From Oscillospiraceae bacterium (GTDB lineage: Bacteria > Bacillota > Clostridia > Oscillospirales > Oscillospiraceae): a DNA stretch of 64,000 nucleotides. This document shows positions 49,820-59,191 of the stretch, piece after piece. The notes beneath the pieces are model-generated. The model searched no databases and had not been told where the DNA came from. It saw nothing but the letters and a program-made list of their open reading frames with translations. The translations under genes were made by a program, and so were the position numbers. How positions within the stretch are numbered: position 1 is the stretch's first letter; the number at the start of each line of letters is the position of its first letter. The stretch is taken from contig JAFTYM010000013.1 in NCBI GenBank assembly GCA_017461585.1, forward strand, positions 1 to 64,000, read 5' to 3'.

Positions 49820-50893
49820 TTATCTGTTATAAAGTTTATTGTAATAATCGAGACTGTATCCGACCAGCTCGTCCTGTGCGTGCTGCGTATCCTCTCTGTC
49901 TTCGCAGAAAAGCCAACACATTGTTCTGCCCGTCTCACCGTAGCGGTCAACAAAGCCGTGTATACGTGCATTTATCTCCTCTTTTGAAAGTCCTGCGGGG
50001 ATATCAAGGGGGAATGTAAATGCCATATCCTTTCCGTATGTGTCATACAGGAAGTCATTGTCATTTACGCCGCGCTGAGGTGTCCAGTGGTCAACGCCCA
50101 TCTCCAGCATTGCTGGAACATAGGCCTCGTTCTTGCCGCAGGAGTGGAGCTCGACAAACTTGCCCTGCTCGTGGACAAAGTCAAAATATCTCTTGGTAGC
50201 GGGCATGATCTGCTCACGGTGCATATCCACAGAGAAAAAGCCTGCGCGCTGTGTTCCCCAGTCGTCGTGATAGCAGATGCCGTCAATCTGACCGTAGTTG
50301 TCAAACACCTTGCCTGTTACCTCTATCTTGTAGTCCGCCATCTTCTGGAAAAACTCCTCCAGAAGCTCAGGCTCCTCGTAAAAAGCCATCAGGGATTCTT
50401 CAAAGGGGATAAGCTCATGAAGGCGCTCAAAAATACCCTTTACGCTCTCAAAAATATGGGGTCTGTCGGGGTCAAGTCTTGATGCTATTTTCTTACCGTC
50501 TGTCTCAAAGTCAACGCCTGTAATGTCGGGCCACTCCAGCTCCTCTTTCCACTTATCAAACGCGGAAATGGTTCTTGTGCCGGGCTTTGTGATCATGCCG
50601 CCTGTGCTCCATGTACCCGTCCACAGAACGCCCCACCAGTCATAACCCTCAACCTCGGGCACGTTGCACTCTTCGATCGCATCGGGCCATACGGTGTTGT
50701 ATTCAAAGCCGTAAACGGGCATCCAATAAGGCTTTTCGCCTTTAACACAGCGGATGTAGTTTTCTCGAACGCTGTAAGGTCTGCCCTCAATTTTGGGCTT
50801 TACCTGCTGCATCAGCCAGGGGAATGTGCCCTCTCTCTGCCACCACTGTGTATAATCACGCGTTCTGGCGCGTTCCATAAATTTTCCTGCCAT
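49820..50893 (-). CDS. UroD/MtaA-superfamily protein, putative methyltransferase
   Basis: A 357-residue TIM barrel of the uroporphyrinogen decarboxylase superfamily. It keeps HSCG (HxC, near residue 250) and a later Cys-rich stretch TMCWLFCED, the kind of zinc site found in MtaA/MtbA/CmuA methyl-corrinoid:thiol methyltransferases, and lacks the N-terminal signature of true UroD. It probably acts on a methylated corrinoid or other methyl donor, but no corrinoid protein is adjacent. ATG 50893 has AGAGGTG upstream. It lies 11 bp after the FAD oxidoreductase gene. Confidence 0.75.
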   Translation of the reverse strand: MAGKFMERARTRDYTQWWQREGTFPWLMQQVKPKIEGRPYSVRENYIRCVKGEKPYWMPVYGFEYNTVWPDAIEECNVPEVEGYDWWGVLWTGTWSTGGMITKPGTRTISAFDKWKEELEWPDITGVDFETDGKKIASRLDPDRPHIFESVKGIFERLHELIPFEESLMAFYEEPELLEEFFQKMADYKIEVTGKVFDNYGQIDGICYHDDWGTQRAGFFSVDMHREQIMPATKRYFDFVHEQGKFVELHSCGKNEAYVPAMLEMGVDHWTPQRGVNDNDFLYDTYGKDMAFTFPLDIPAGLSKEEINARIHGFVDRYGETGRTMCWLFCEDREDTQHAQDELVGYSLDYYNKLYNR

Positions 50894-50904
50894 TTTTTGC
50901 ACCT

Positions 50905-52449
50905 CTAAAACATCTTAAAGCCTGAAATTGCCGCAAAATCGCCGAAGGGTGAAATACATATCTCGCCCTCAGCCTCGCGGAGCTTTGCCCAATGTCCGCT
51001 GCAGGGCTCGTCAAGGGGAACGCCCTCGTTTTTGATGAGTGCTTTTCTTACGTCCTTGCCGTCAAGGTCGCGGGGACGTACGCCATTTTCAAGAGCCATG
51101 TGCACGGCAACGGCTGCTGCGTGGCCTGTTCCCATGGCGGGACCGATAATTCTCATGGCACCGTTTGCGTGGAACTCGGAAGAGCAGCATCTGCCGACAG
51201 TGAGCAGGTTGTCAACCTTCTTGGGCAGCAGGCTGCGGTAAGGAATTTCGCAGTAATCTCTGGGGTTGGGACGAACCTCCATGCCCTCTGGCTCACCGAA
51301 GGGGTGCATCTCAGCTATACAGCCGCCCTGAAGTGTAACTGCGCTGCCGTGGGGATTTCTCATGTGATAGTGGCGCTGGAATGTAAGTCTGCTGCTGGTA
51401 GGGTGGTGGCAGTCCAGAACTTCAGGGAATCTGGCGATACCGTCGTCAAATTTTGTGCCGCAGCAGACATCCTCTGCCTTCAGCATATACTCGCCGAATA
51501 CCCGTCTTGAGTCACGGACGCCGGGCAGCGAGCCTGTACCGATTATGCGGATATTTTCAAATCCGGGCACACACTCTCTTAAAAATACCATAAACTTCTG
51601 CATCATCTGATGCTGCTCAAGGATCTGACGGCTGATATTTTCAGCGTCTGTGTTCTGGCAGTAATAGCTGTGGAATGCAAATGTAACAAACTCTGAATCC
51701 TCAGGAGGTGTATTTGGAATCATAACCTTAAAGAAGCCTGTGTCGCGGTTTGCCACATGGCGCACCAGCTTGCCCTCTTCTATCCACTTCTCTTCAAGAA
51801 CATATACAAGGTTGAGAGGTCTTTCCACACCTGCATCAAGCTGCTGCTGGCGGAATTCCTGCTCAGCCTTCATATATTTGGGCACGTTAAAGCCTGCCCA
51901 GCGTGAGCCCTGAGTTGTGGACATACTTAAGCCTGCAAAGTCCGCACCTCCCACTTCATAGGGAACACCGCTCATCTCGGCAACATCGCCGTCGCCTGTG
52001 GCGTCAATGAACATTCTTGCATTGACGGCAATTTTGCCCTGCTTAGTGTGGAAGATGCACTTTTTGATAGTGCTGTCATTTTCCATTTCAACATCTACGC
52101 AGACAGCGTCGTACATAACTCTTGCACCTGCTGCTGTGACCATATTTTCAAGGACAAATTTGCCCCATTCGGGTTCAAAGGAGGGATTTCTGTAGTAGTC
52201 AACATCGCCCGACTGCATAAGCTGACCGACCTCGTCCAGCTTCTGGCAGAACTCAAGGCAGATACCCTCGATATTTCCCGCAACCTGAGGCACATAGCCA
52301 TTTGTTGCCAGTCCGCCGAGAGATACACCCTTTTCAAACAGCATAACATGCAGACCCTTACGAGCCGCCGCAATTGCCGCTGCACATCCGCCGACACCAC
52401 CACCGATGATGGCTAAATCACAATAAAATTCTCTTCTGATTGGCTGCAT
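50905..52449 (-). CDS. FAD-dependent oxidoreductase (FAD_oxidored family)
   Basis: A 514-residue flavoprotein: dinucleotide fold DLAIIGGGVGGCAAAIAAARKG at residues about 11-32, FEKGVSLGGLATNG, a second FAD contact FIDATGDGDVAEMSGVPYE near 150, and the C-terminal NLLTVGRCCSSEFHANGAMRIIGPAMGTGHAAA. The family includes uncharacterised anaerobic oxidoreductases next to heterodisulfide-reductase-like or UroD-like genes. GGGAGG precedes the ATG. It lies between an ABC exporter and the UroD-like gene on one transcript. Confidence 0.85.
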   Translation of the reverse strand: MQPIRREFYCDLAIIGGGVGGCAAAIAAARKGLHVMLFEKGVSLGGLATNGYVPQVAGNIEGICLEFCQKLDEVGQLMQSGDVDYYRNPSFEPEWGKFVLENMVTAAGARVMYDAVCVDVEMENDSTIKKCIFHTKQGKIAVNARMFIDATGDGDVAEMSGVPYEVGGADFAGLSMSTTQGSRWAGFNVPKYMKAEQEFRQQQLDAGVERPLNLVYVLEEKWIEEGKLVRHVANRDTGFFKVMIPNTPPEDSEFVTFAFHSYYCQNTDAENISRQILEQHQMMQKFMVFLRECVPGFENIRIIGTGSLPGVRDSRRVFGEYMLKAEDVCCGTKFDDGIARFPEVLDCHHPTSSRLTFQRHYHMRNPHGSAVTLQGGCIAEMHPFGEPEGMEVRPNPRDYCEIPYRSLLPKKVDNLLTVGRCCSSEFHANGAMRIIGPAMGTGHAAAVAVHMALENGVRPRDLDGKDVRKALIKNEGVPLDEPCSGHWAKLREAEGEICISPFGDFAAISGFKMF

Positions 52450-52472
52450 ACAAAATCCTCCCTGTCTTAAAA

Positions 52473-54194
52473 TTACATTGCGTTTGCTCTAAACTGCAGA
52501 TTATAGAGATCGGCATAAGTTCCTCCCAGAGCCATAAGCTCTTCGTGGCTGCCTTGTTCTGCTATCTGTCCTTCGGACACAACAGCGATCTCATCTGCGT
52601 TTTTAATGGTCGAAAGTCTGTGGGCAACTACAAGTGTTGTTCTTCCCTTGCAAAGCTCGTCCAGCGCCTGCTGGATAAGGATTTCTGTTGTATTGTCAAG
52701 AGCAGATGTTGCCTCGTCAAGGATGAGAATAGGCGGGTTTTTAAGGAATACCCGGGCGATGCTGAGACGCTGCTTCTGTCCGCCTGAAAGTCTTACACCG
52801 CGCTCACCTATCTGTGTATCGTATCCGTCGGGAAGTGTCATGATATAGTCGTGGATATTGGCGCGTTTTGCCGCCTCTATTACCTCTTCCTCTGTTGCAT
52901 CAAGTCTGCCGTAGAGAATATTGTCTCTCATGCTTGCATTGAAAAGGTAAATATCCTGCTGCACAATGCCGATGTTGCGGCGCAGAGAAGCAAGAGTTAT
53001 GTTGTTGATATTCATTCCGTCGATTAAAATTTCACCCGACGTTACATCGTAAAAATGAGGGATAAGGTGGCACATAGTGGTCTTGCCGCCGCCGGAAGGT
53101 CCGACGAGGGCAAAAGTCTCGCCCTTTGCAACATCTAAGCTTACACCGCTTAATACATCCTTTTCATCATCATAACGGCAGACGACATTTTTAAATTCAA
53201 TGTGTCCGTCAAGAGTGTCAACATCTACGGCATCGGGTGCGTCCTTTTCGGGCTCTTCGTCCATAATCTGCACGAAGCGCTCAAAGCCTGTAATACCGTT
53301 CTGGAACTGCTCCATGAAGTTTATGAGAGTTGTCAGCGGATTTAAAAACAGGTTTATGGACACGATAAATGTAGAATAATCTGCAAAATCTATTTTTCCT
53401 GCATACATGAAAAGTCCGCCTGCAATAAGGACGATAACATTGAAAACATCTGTGATAAAAGAAGTTGTGGAATGGAAAATGCCCATTGCCTTATATGCGT
53501 CTTTTCTGGCATAAGTGAATTTAAGGTTGTTTACCTCAAACTTTTCCTGCTCTTTTTCTGCATTTGTAAACGCCTTTGTGACGCGGATGCCTGAAATGCT
53601 GCTCTCAACGCTGGCGTTTATCGCAGCTGTGTGCTCTCGGCTTCTTGTAAAGGCATCTCTCATTTTGCCGCGCAGCTTTAAGGTGATGTACAGCATGATA
53701 GGCAGAGTGATAAACAGCAAAAGTGTGAGCCAAATATTTATGGTTGCGAGATATATGAATGCGATTATGATGGACACACCGCAGATTATGACGTTTTCGG
53801 GACCGTGGTGCGCCAGCTCGCTTATCTCCATAAGATCGCTCGTCATACGCGTCATAAGTCTGCCGGTCTCGTTATTGTCAAAAAACTTATAGGGCAGCTT
53901 TTCAAGATGGCTGAACATATCGCGGCGCATCTGTGCCTGCATTTTTATACCCATCATGTGTCCCTCATACTGGACGTAGTAGCGAAGGAGCATACGGATA
54001 ACGTACAGCGCAAGTAGGACAACACCGCAGATTATGATAAGGCGGTAATTCTTGTTGGGGATAAAATCGTTCAGCATATTTCTTGTTACCATAGGGTAAA
54101 CGATACCGATAAGGGCAACAAAAAAAGATGCCAGCATGTCAAGGGTGAACACCTTGATATGGGGCTTGTAGTAACTTATAAATCGTTTTAGCAT
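52473..54194 (-). CDS. ABC exporter, fused permease and ATPase
   Basis: A 573-residue type IV half-transporter (MsbA/BmrA-like): six membrane helices (1-320), then an ATPase domain with Walker A GPSGGGKTT, signature LSGGQKQR, Walker B ILILDEATSALD and the switch His in AHRLS. It works as a dimer; the substrate is unknown. It appears to be the first gene of the transcript with the FAD oxidoreductase (23 bp gap) and the UroD-like gene. Confidence 0.92.
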   Translation of the reverse strand: MLKRFISYYKPHIKVFTLDMLASFFVALIGIVYPMVTRNMLNDFIPNKNYRLIIICGVVLLALYVIRMLLRYYVQYEGHMMGIKMQAQMRRDMFSHLEKLPYKFFDNNETGRLMTRMTSDLMEISELAHHGPENVIICGVSIIIAFIYLATINIWLTLLLFITLPIMLYITLKLRGKMRDAFTRSREHTAAINASVESSISGIRVTKAFTNAEKEQEKFEVNNLKFTYARKDAYKAMGIFHSTTSFITDVFNVIVLIAGGLFMYAGKIDFADYSTFIVSINLFLNPLTTLINFMEQFQNGITGFERFVQIMDEEPEKDAPDAVDVDTLDGHIEFKNVVCRYDDEKDVLSGVSLDVAKGETFALVGPSGGGKTTMCHLIPHFYDVTSGEILIDGMNINNITLASLRRNIGIVQQDIYLFNASMRDNILYGRLDATEEEVIEAAKRANIHDYIMTLPDGYDTQIGERGVRLSGGQKQRLSIARVFLKNPPILILDEATSALDNTTEILIQQALDELCKGRTTLVVAHRLSTIKNADEIAVVSEGQIAEQGSHEELMALGGTYADLYNLQFRANAM

Positions 54195-54258
54195 AGGGGT
54201 CTCTCCTGTTGATCTTTTATTTTACTAAAGAATACCACTTTTATCCGAAAAATGAAAT

Positions 54259-54293
54259 AAAAAAGTGTCTTTTGCTTTACAAAAGACACTTTT
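54259..54293 (-). terminator. Terminator of the MATE gene
   Basis: A 13-bp stem AAAAGTGTCTTTT/AAAAGACACTTTT with a 7-base loop and a T run on the minus strand. Confidence 0.9.
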
Positions 54294-54300
54294 AAACATT

Positions 54301-55650
54301 CTATAATGCTTTCTGCTTTTTCCTAAGTATGAAATACAGTATCATCTGCGCTATCCAGGTGACTATCCAAGAGATAACGTATGCCACATAAAGGCCCTCA
54401 AGGGTGTGGAATTTGGGCAGCTGGAATATTGTATATATCCACGCAAGTCTGACGCCGCAAACGCCCAAAACCGTAATGAGCATAGGAGCAACAGACGAAC
54501 CCATGCCGCGGATAACTCCCGTGGAGGTGTCCATAAGACCGCACAGGAAATACGGAACACTTATATAGAGCAGACGCACAACGCCAAGCTCTATAGCCTC
54601 TGCAGAGTCTGTGATGTAAATTCCCAGCAAGGGACGCGCAAAGACATAGGTAAGAACGCCCAAAACAAGACCCAAAACCGCAGTACAGCCAAGACTTATC
54701 CACATTATCTTCGCAACTCTGTCATACTTCTTTGCGCCCATATTCTGACCGGAGAAATTAAGCGCAGTCTGATGGAACGCATTCATGGCAATGTATGTAA
54801 AGCCCTCAAGGTTTGATGCCGCAGCACTTCCTGACATAGCAGCAGCTCCAAAGGAGTTGATGGATGACTGGATGATAACATTTGAAATCGCAAACAGGGA
54901 ACCCTGAAGTCCCGCAGGAAGACCGATGCGGATCATCTTCACAAGGGGTTTTTGGCTTATGCGCATCTTGCGAAGCTCAAGTCTGCAGCTGTCGGTTCTT
55001 CTCATAAGTGCTATGACAACGAGAACTGCCGCCAGCGTCTGAGACAGGGATGTGGCAAGGGCAACACCTGCAACGTCCATATCAAAAGATACGACGAAGA
55101 AAACATTAAGAACCACGTTGAGAACACCTGATATTGTGAGATAGATCAGCGGTCCCTTTGTGTCACCTGCAGCACGCAGTATGGCAGAGCCGAAGTTATA
55201 CACCATGCTGGAGATCATTCCTGCAAAATAAATTTTCATATATACCGCAGAAAGACCTATAACATCTTCCGGTGTCTTCATCAGCTCGAGGAAAAATTCT
55301 GCACAGGCTATACCTATAACAGTAAGTACAGCACCGCATATAACAGCAGCAGGCATAGCTGTGTGCACAGTGTCTCGCAGTTCTTCGTCATGACCTGCAC
55401 CGATAGCATGAGCCGATGCAACACCTGCGCCTACGGAAAGTCCGATAAACAGGTTTGTTATAAGATTTATAATAGAACCTGTCGCGCCTACAGCAGCAAC
55501 GGAAATACTTCCGCAAAATCTGCCTACCACCACAAGGTCTGCGGCGTTGAACAGAAGCTGCAGCACACCTGTAAGAATTATGGGCACGGTATAGGCTACC
55601 ATCTTTTTAAAAAGCGGCCCATGACACATATCCATAGCTGAGCTTTTCAT
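54301..55650 (-). CDS. MATE family efflux transporter
   Basis: A 449-residue membrane protein with about 12 helices in two related halves, typical of NorM/DinF-like MATE transporters that export cationic compounds in exchange for Na+ or H+. Segments PIILTGVLQLLFNAADLVVVGRF, ASAHAIGAG and IRIGLPAGLQGSLFAISNVIIQSSINSFG are characteristic. Substrate unknown. Monocistronic, between two terminators. Confidence 0.92.
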   Translation of the reverse strand: MKSSAMDMCHGPLFKKMVAYTVPIILTGVLQLLFNAADLVVVGRFCGSISVAAVGATGSIINLITNLFIGLSVGAGVASAHAIGAGHDEELRDTVHTAMPAAVICGAVLTVIGIACAEFFLELMKTPEDVIGLSAVYMKIYFAGMISSMVYNFGSAILRAAGDTKGPLIYLTISGVLNVVLNVFFVVSFDMDVAGVALATSLSQTLAAVLVVIALMRRTDSCRLELRKMRISQKPLVKMIRIGLPAGLQGSLFAISNVIIQSSINSFGAAAMSGSAAASNLEGFTYIAMNAFHQTALNFSGQNMGAKKYDRVAKIMWISLGCTAVLGLVLGVLTYVFARPLLGIYITDSAEAIELGVVRLLYISVPYFLCGLMDTSTGVIRGMGSSVAPMLITVLGVCGVRLAWIYTIFQLPKFHTLEGLYVAYVISWIVTWIAQMILYFILRKKQKAL

Positions 55651-55680
55651 TTAAAATACGCCTTCTTTCAAATTTTGGCT

Positions 55681-55713
55681 AAAAAACCTCTTCGGGGGGA
55701 TCCCCAAAGAGGC
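55681..55713 (-). terminator. Terminator of purC
   Basis: Stem GCCTCTT-GGGG/CCCC-GAAGAGG with a T run on the minus strand. Confidence 0.8.
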
Positions 55714-55728
55714 TTTTATTAAAATTTC

Positions 55729-56412
55729 TTACTTACCCAGAATAATCTTTGTGAGCTCCATAGGATCTACGATGGAACCATCCTTGTAAACTCTCATGTT
55801 GCCGCTGGCGATCTCGTCGATGAGGATAACTTCATCGTTGTTGTAGCCAAACTCGAACTTGATATCGTACAGGTCGAGACCCTTCTGTGCCAGTTCGTCT
55901 GCAACAAGCTTTGTAATAGTGAGAGTCTGAGCCTTCATGTCGTTGAACATCTCCTGGCTCATGATGCCGAGAGCTGCAAGGCCTTCGGATGTTACAAGGG
56001 GATCGCCCTTCTCGTCATCTTTGAGTGTAGCCTCAACATAGCCGCCCTCTAAGGGTGTACCGTCTGCAATGTATGCACCGTAGCGGCGGATGAAGCTGCC
56101 TGTTGCCTTAAGGCGGCAGATTACTTCAAGGCCCTTGCCGAATACCTTTGCAGGCAGAACTTCCATTGTGGCATCCTCAAGATTTGCGCTGACATAGTGA
56201 GTTTTGATGCCTGCTTCCTTCAGAAGCTCGAAGAAGAGGATAGATGTCTCAAGGTTGGCACGGCCGATACCCTCGATTGTGAGACCGACAGTATTTTCAC
56301 CGGGATCGAAAACGCCGTCTTTACCGGTGCAATCGTCCTTGAACTTCAGCATTACATTGCCGTTGTCAAGCTCGTAAACGTCTTTTGTCTTACCTTCATA
56401 AACTTTTTTCAT
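55729..56412 (-). CDS. purC: SAICAR synthetase
   Basis: Phosphoribosylaminoimidazole-succinocarboxamide synthase, 227 residues, of the normal bacterial length. [34 protein letters not shown], and the C-terminal [23 protein letters not shown] carry the ATP and substrate contacts. The start at 56412 has GGAGG upstream. It stands alone, 25 kb from purF, so the purine genes are dispersed in this genome. Confidence 0.95.
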   Translation of the reverse strand: MKKVYEGKTKDVYELDNGNVMLKFKDDCTGKDGVFDPGENTVGLTIEGIGRANLETSILFFELLKEAGIKTHYVSANLEDATMEVLPAKVFGKGLEVICRLKATGSFIRRYGAYIADGTPLEGGYVEATLKDDEKGDPLVTSEGLAALGIMSQEMFNDMKAQTLTITKLVADELAQKGLDLYDIKFEFGYNNDEVILIDEIASGNMRVYKDGSIVDPMELTKIILGK

Positions 56413-56579
56413 TATGTTTTTCCTCCATATCAGCACAAATATACCCGAATCGGGCTCTTGTTACAAAAATCATCTCGGACGGCTAATTTTATCACACATT
56501 TTTTTAAAATAAAATAGCGTATCTTACGTTTTGATAACCTTCTGAAAAAAATTTTTGTGCGTTTTCTATAAAGTGCACA

Positions 56580-57326
56580 CTACACCGCAAAAAACGGCTC
56601 ACATTCTATCTTTTCAAGCTGCTCTTTCAGCGTCGGATAAACCGTATAATCTATAGGCATGGAGATGTCCGCCTGACCTATGGCATCAAACAGCTCCTTG
56701 AACATGCTCTGTGCATCGCCGTCCACATCGGCAACAAATATATAGCTCATCTCAACACCGTTTTTCAGCTTTGCAAAATAAGCCTTTTTAACGTCTGTTC
56801 TCTCTTTGAAAAACGCCGCAGCCTTTGCCTGTATGTTCTGTGCTTCCGCATCGTCGGAAGCAGGAAACAGCTCTAAGCTGCCGCCGTCTGCTGCATATTC
56901 GGAAGTGTTTTCATTCATCATGACCCTGATGGATTCTTCGGGAATGACCACACTTTTCGTAAATGCGTTGAGAAGCATATTGGAAACTTCCGTGCTCTCC
57001 ATAATATATCTCGCAGATGACTCAAAGGGCAGCGTTGCCCAGGAGAGGCTCTCTGCATATTCTGTGTGTATCTGACTTTCCTCGGAGAACACGGGATAAA
57101 ACTGGGTTCCGTCCTCAGACTCCAAAATATAGGGCATTGCGCCGTATTCCGTCTCCATAAGCGGCACCCAGGTCTCGGTTTTCTTGAGAATTGCAAGTAC
57201 CGTCAGGAAATTGGTATCGTTATTATCCGCATTATAAACTTCCGCTGCAAATGTCAGAGGATTCTTCTGCGGCACAGCCGCAGCCTCCTCCTTGTTTTTC
57301 TTCTTAAACATATCAAAAAGACCCAT
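56580..57326 (-). CDS. SseB-like protein
   Basis: A 248-residue soluble protein beginning GLFDMFKKKNKEE with a charged linker. Residues about 25-125 resemble the SseB N-terminal domain (GTQFYPVFSEESQIHTEY). Residues 130-248 resemble its C-terminal domain (FFKERTDVKKAYFAKL, SYIFVADVDGDAQSMFKELFDAIGQ). SseB was named for serine sensitivity in E. coli; these homologues have no established reaction. AGGAGG lies upstream of the ATG. Confidence 0.6.
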   Translation of the reverse strand: MGLFDMFKKKNKEEAAAVPQKNPLTFAAEVYNADNNDTNFLTVLAILKKTETWVPLMETEYGAMPYILESEDGTQFYPVFSEESQIHTEYAESLSWATLPFESSARYIMESTEVSNMLLNAFTKSVVIPEESIRVMMNENTSEYAADGGSLELFPASDDAEAQNIQAKAAAFFKERTDVKKAYFAKLKNGVEMSYIFVADVDGDAQSMFKELFDAIGQADISMPIDYTVYPTLKEQLEKIECEPFFAV

Positions 57327-57399
57327 AAATTTGTCCTCCTTTTTCTATATATTATATCAATTCCCCGCCCGTTGCAACTTGCTGATGATGTTGCACAGA

Positions 57400-58236
57400 C
57401 TAAATATTCAGCAGCACAAGGGCTGCGAGGATAATGCCCAGAGCTGCCCATTGCCGCTTGCCCAATTTTTCCTTAAACGCAAGAACACCAACAAGCGTTA
57501 CCACCAGTATCGTTGCAACGCTGAAAGTGGGATATGCGATAACAGCGTCCACACTCTCTAAAGACTTCAGCAGAAACTTTGCGGAAAAGAAATTCGGGAT
57601 GCCGATAAGCGCACCGTAAATCAGCTCATTTTTACCGATTTTCTGCTTTTTATATACCATCAGGCACAGGCAGAGAATAAAGGCTGTAGCAAAGGTGTAC
57701 AGCAAAAACTGCTGAGAGAGTGCCGCATTTCCCACTTCCTCAAACACTTTTGACATGGCATCTGCAGTTCCGCCGCAAAGCAAAAGCAGTATAAGTCCAA
57801 CTTTAAAGCCCCTGCCGTTTTCGTCCTTTTCGAGGTTTATCATGAGTATTGCAATTATTGCCAGCACAAAACCGATTACCTGTACAGCTTCCGGCATTTC
57901 GCCAAACAGTAATATCGACAGCACCATAGGCACCAGAAGTCCCAGCTTCATAAAAGTAGACGCAAGTACGACACCGTTGCGCTTTACGTTCAGCTGAAAC
58001 AGCACAAAAGACGCAAGATACAGAACTCCGTTTACAGCTCCGAGCCCAAGTGTCTGTCCCAAACCTTCAATTTCGGGGATCATGCTGCCAAAACCCGCAA
58101 AGCCTGCAGCAAGGCACATACATACAAGATAGTTTACAGAGAGCATGGCAATATTGCCCTTTACCTTGTCTGTACTCAGGCGCATCACCAGAGAGACAAG
58201 AGCGCTGCTTATGATAGCAAGAAGCAAATAGATCAC
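57400..58236 (-). CDS. DMT/EamA-family transporter
   Basis: A 278-residue membrane protein with ten predicted helices in two EamA-like repeats, as in drug/metabolite transporters. The second half ends with VIAYPTFSVATILVVTLVGVLAFKEKLGKRQWAALGIILAA, typical of the last helices. Substrate unknown. The start is GTG at 58236 with GGAGG nine bases upstream; the longer frame to 58308 runs into the divergent trmH promoter. Confidence 0.85.
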   Translation of the reverse strand: MIYLLLAIISSALVSLVMRLSTDKVKGNIAMLSVNYLVCMCLAAGFAGFGSMIPEIEGLGQTLGLGAVNGVLYLASFVLFQLNVKRNGVVLASTFMKLGLLVPMVLSILLFGEMPEAVQVIGFVLAIIAILMINLEKDENGRGFKVGLILLLLCGGTADAMSKVFEEVGNAALSQQFLLYTFATAFILCLCLMVYKKQKIGKNELIYGALIGIPNFFSAKFLLKSLESVDAVIAYPTFSVATILVVTLVGVLAFKEKLGKRQWAALGIILAALVLLNI

Positions 58237-58289
58237 GGACAGTTTCCTCCAAAAGTCGTTTTTTATATAGTACCATGAAAAAAGTAAAA

Positions 58290-58318
58290 TTGACACACTT
58301 TTGCGCAAACACTATAAT
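58290..58318 (+). promoter_or_regulatory. Consensus promoter of the TrmH-like gene
   Basis: TTGACA (58290-58295), 17 bp, TATAAT (58313-58318): a perfect consensus, 29 bp before the start codon. Confidence 0.85.
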
Positions 58319-58346
58319 GATTACAGTATTTTTTAAGGAGAACACC

Positions 58347-59147
58347 ATGGCAGACATCATAGAGATAAAAGATTTCAGCGCCAAAGAGCTTGATATATAC
58401 GCACGTCTCACCGAGGTTCAGCTTTTAAACCGCGAACACCCCGAGGACGGACTTTTTATCGCAGAGAGCCCCAAGGTAATAGAGCGGGCGCTTAACGCAG
58501 GATATGAGCCTGTTTCTTTTCTCATGGAGAAAAAGCACATCGACACACAGGGCAAAGAAATACTGGAGAAATGTGTAAGCACGCCTGTGTACACCGCAGA
58601 ATTTGACGTGCTGACTCAGCTGACAGGCTTTCAGCTTACCCGCGGTATGCTCTGTGCCATGCGAAGAAAACCGCTGCCCGGCCTCTCCGATATATGCAGT
58701 AACGCAAAGCGTATAGCGATTTTGGAAAACGTCATGAACCCAACCAACGTAGGCGCTATTTTCCGCTCTGCCGCAGCCCTCAACATGGACGCAGTTCTCC
58801 TGACTTCAGATTGCTCAAATCCCCTTTACCGCAGAGCAATCAGGGTGAGCATGGGCACGGTTTTCCAGATACCGTGGTCTTTCACGGAAAACCCCAATGA
58901 AATAAAAAAGTACGGCTTTAAAACAGCCGCACTTGCACTGTGTGAAAACACATTGTCAATCAGAGATCCACGTCTTTTAAAAGAGGAAAAGCTGGCACTC
59001 ATCTTAGGCGCTGAGGGAGACGGACTTCGGGATACCACCATCGCAGACTGCGACTACACCGTCAAGATACCCATGAGCCACGGAGTTGACTCATTAAACG
59101 TCGCCGCTGCCAGCGCAGTCGCTTTTTTCCAAATCGCAGGAGAATAA
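58347..59147 (+). CDS. TrmH/SpoU-family RNA 2'-O-methyltransferase
   Basis: A 266-residue SPOUT methyltransferase. An N-terminal substrate-binding domain (about 1-100, with EDGLFIAESPKVIERAL) is followed by the knotted SpoU domain with motif 1 ENVMNPTNVGAIFRSAAAL, motif 2 LILGAEGDGL and motif 3 IPMSHGVDSLNVAAASAVA. It methylates a ribose in rRNA or tRNA; the target is unknown. ATG 58347 has AAGGAG six bases upstream. Confidence 0.9.
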   Translation: MADIIEIKDFSAKELDIYARLTEVQLLNREHPEDGLFIAESPKVIERALNAGYEPVSFLMEKKHIDTQGKEILEKCVSTPVYTAEFDVLTQLTGFQLTRGMLCAMRRKPLPGLSDICSNAKRIAILENVMNPTNVGAIFRSAAALNMDAVLLTSDCSNPLYRRAIRVSMGTVFQIPWSFTENPNEIKKYGFKTAALALCENTLSIRDPRLLKEEKLALILGAEGDGLRDTTIADCDYTVKIPMSHGVDSLNVAAASAVAFFQIAGE

Positions 59148-59185
59148 AAAAACAGGCAGGTCGCAAGACCTGCCTGTAAATTTTA
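59145..59185. terminator. Bidirectional terminator
   Basis: An 11-bp stem ACAGGCAGGTC/GACCTGCCTGT with loop GCAA and a seven-T run on the minus strand, between convergent genes. Confidence 0.9.
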
Positions 59186-59191
59186 TGGTTT

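Noticed and set aside
49820..50893. True uroporphyrinogen decarboxylase (hemE)
   Set aside because: It lacks the HemE N-terminal PVWxMRQAG-type signature and has the HxC site of the methyltransferase branch. No haem genes are nearby.
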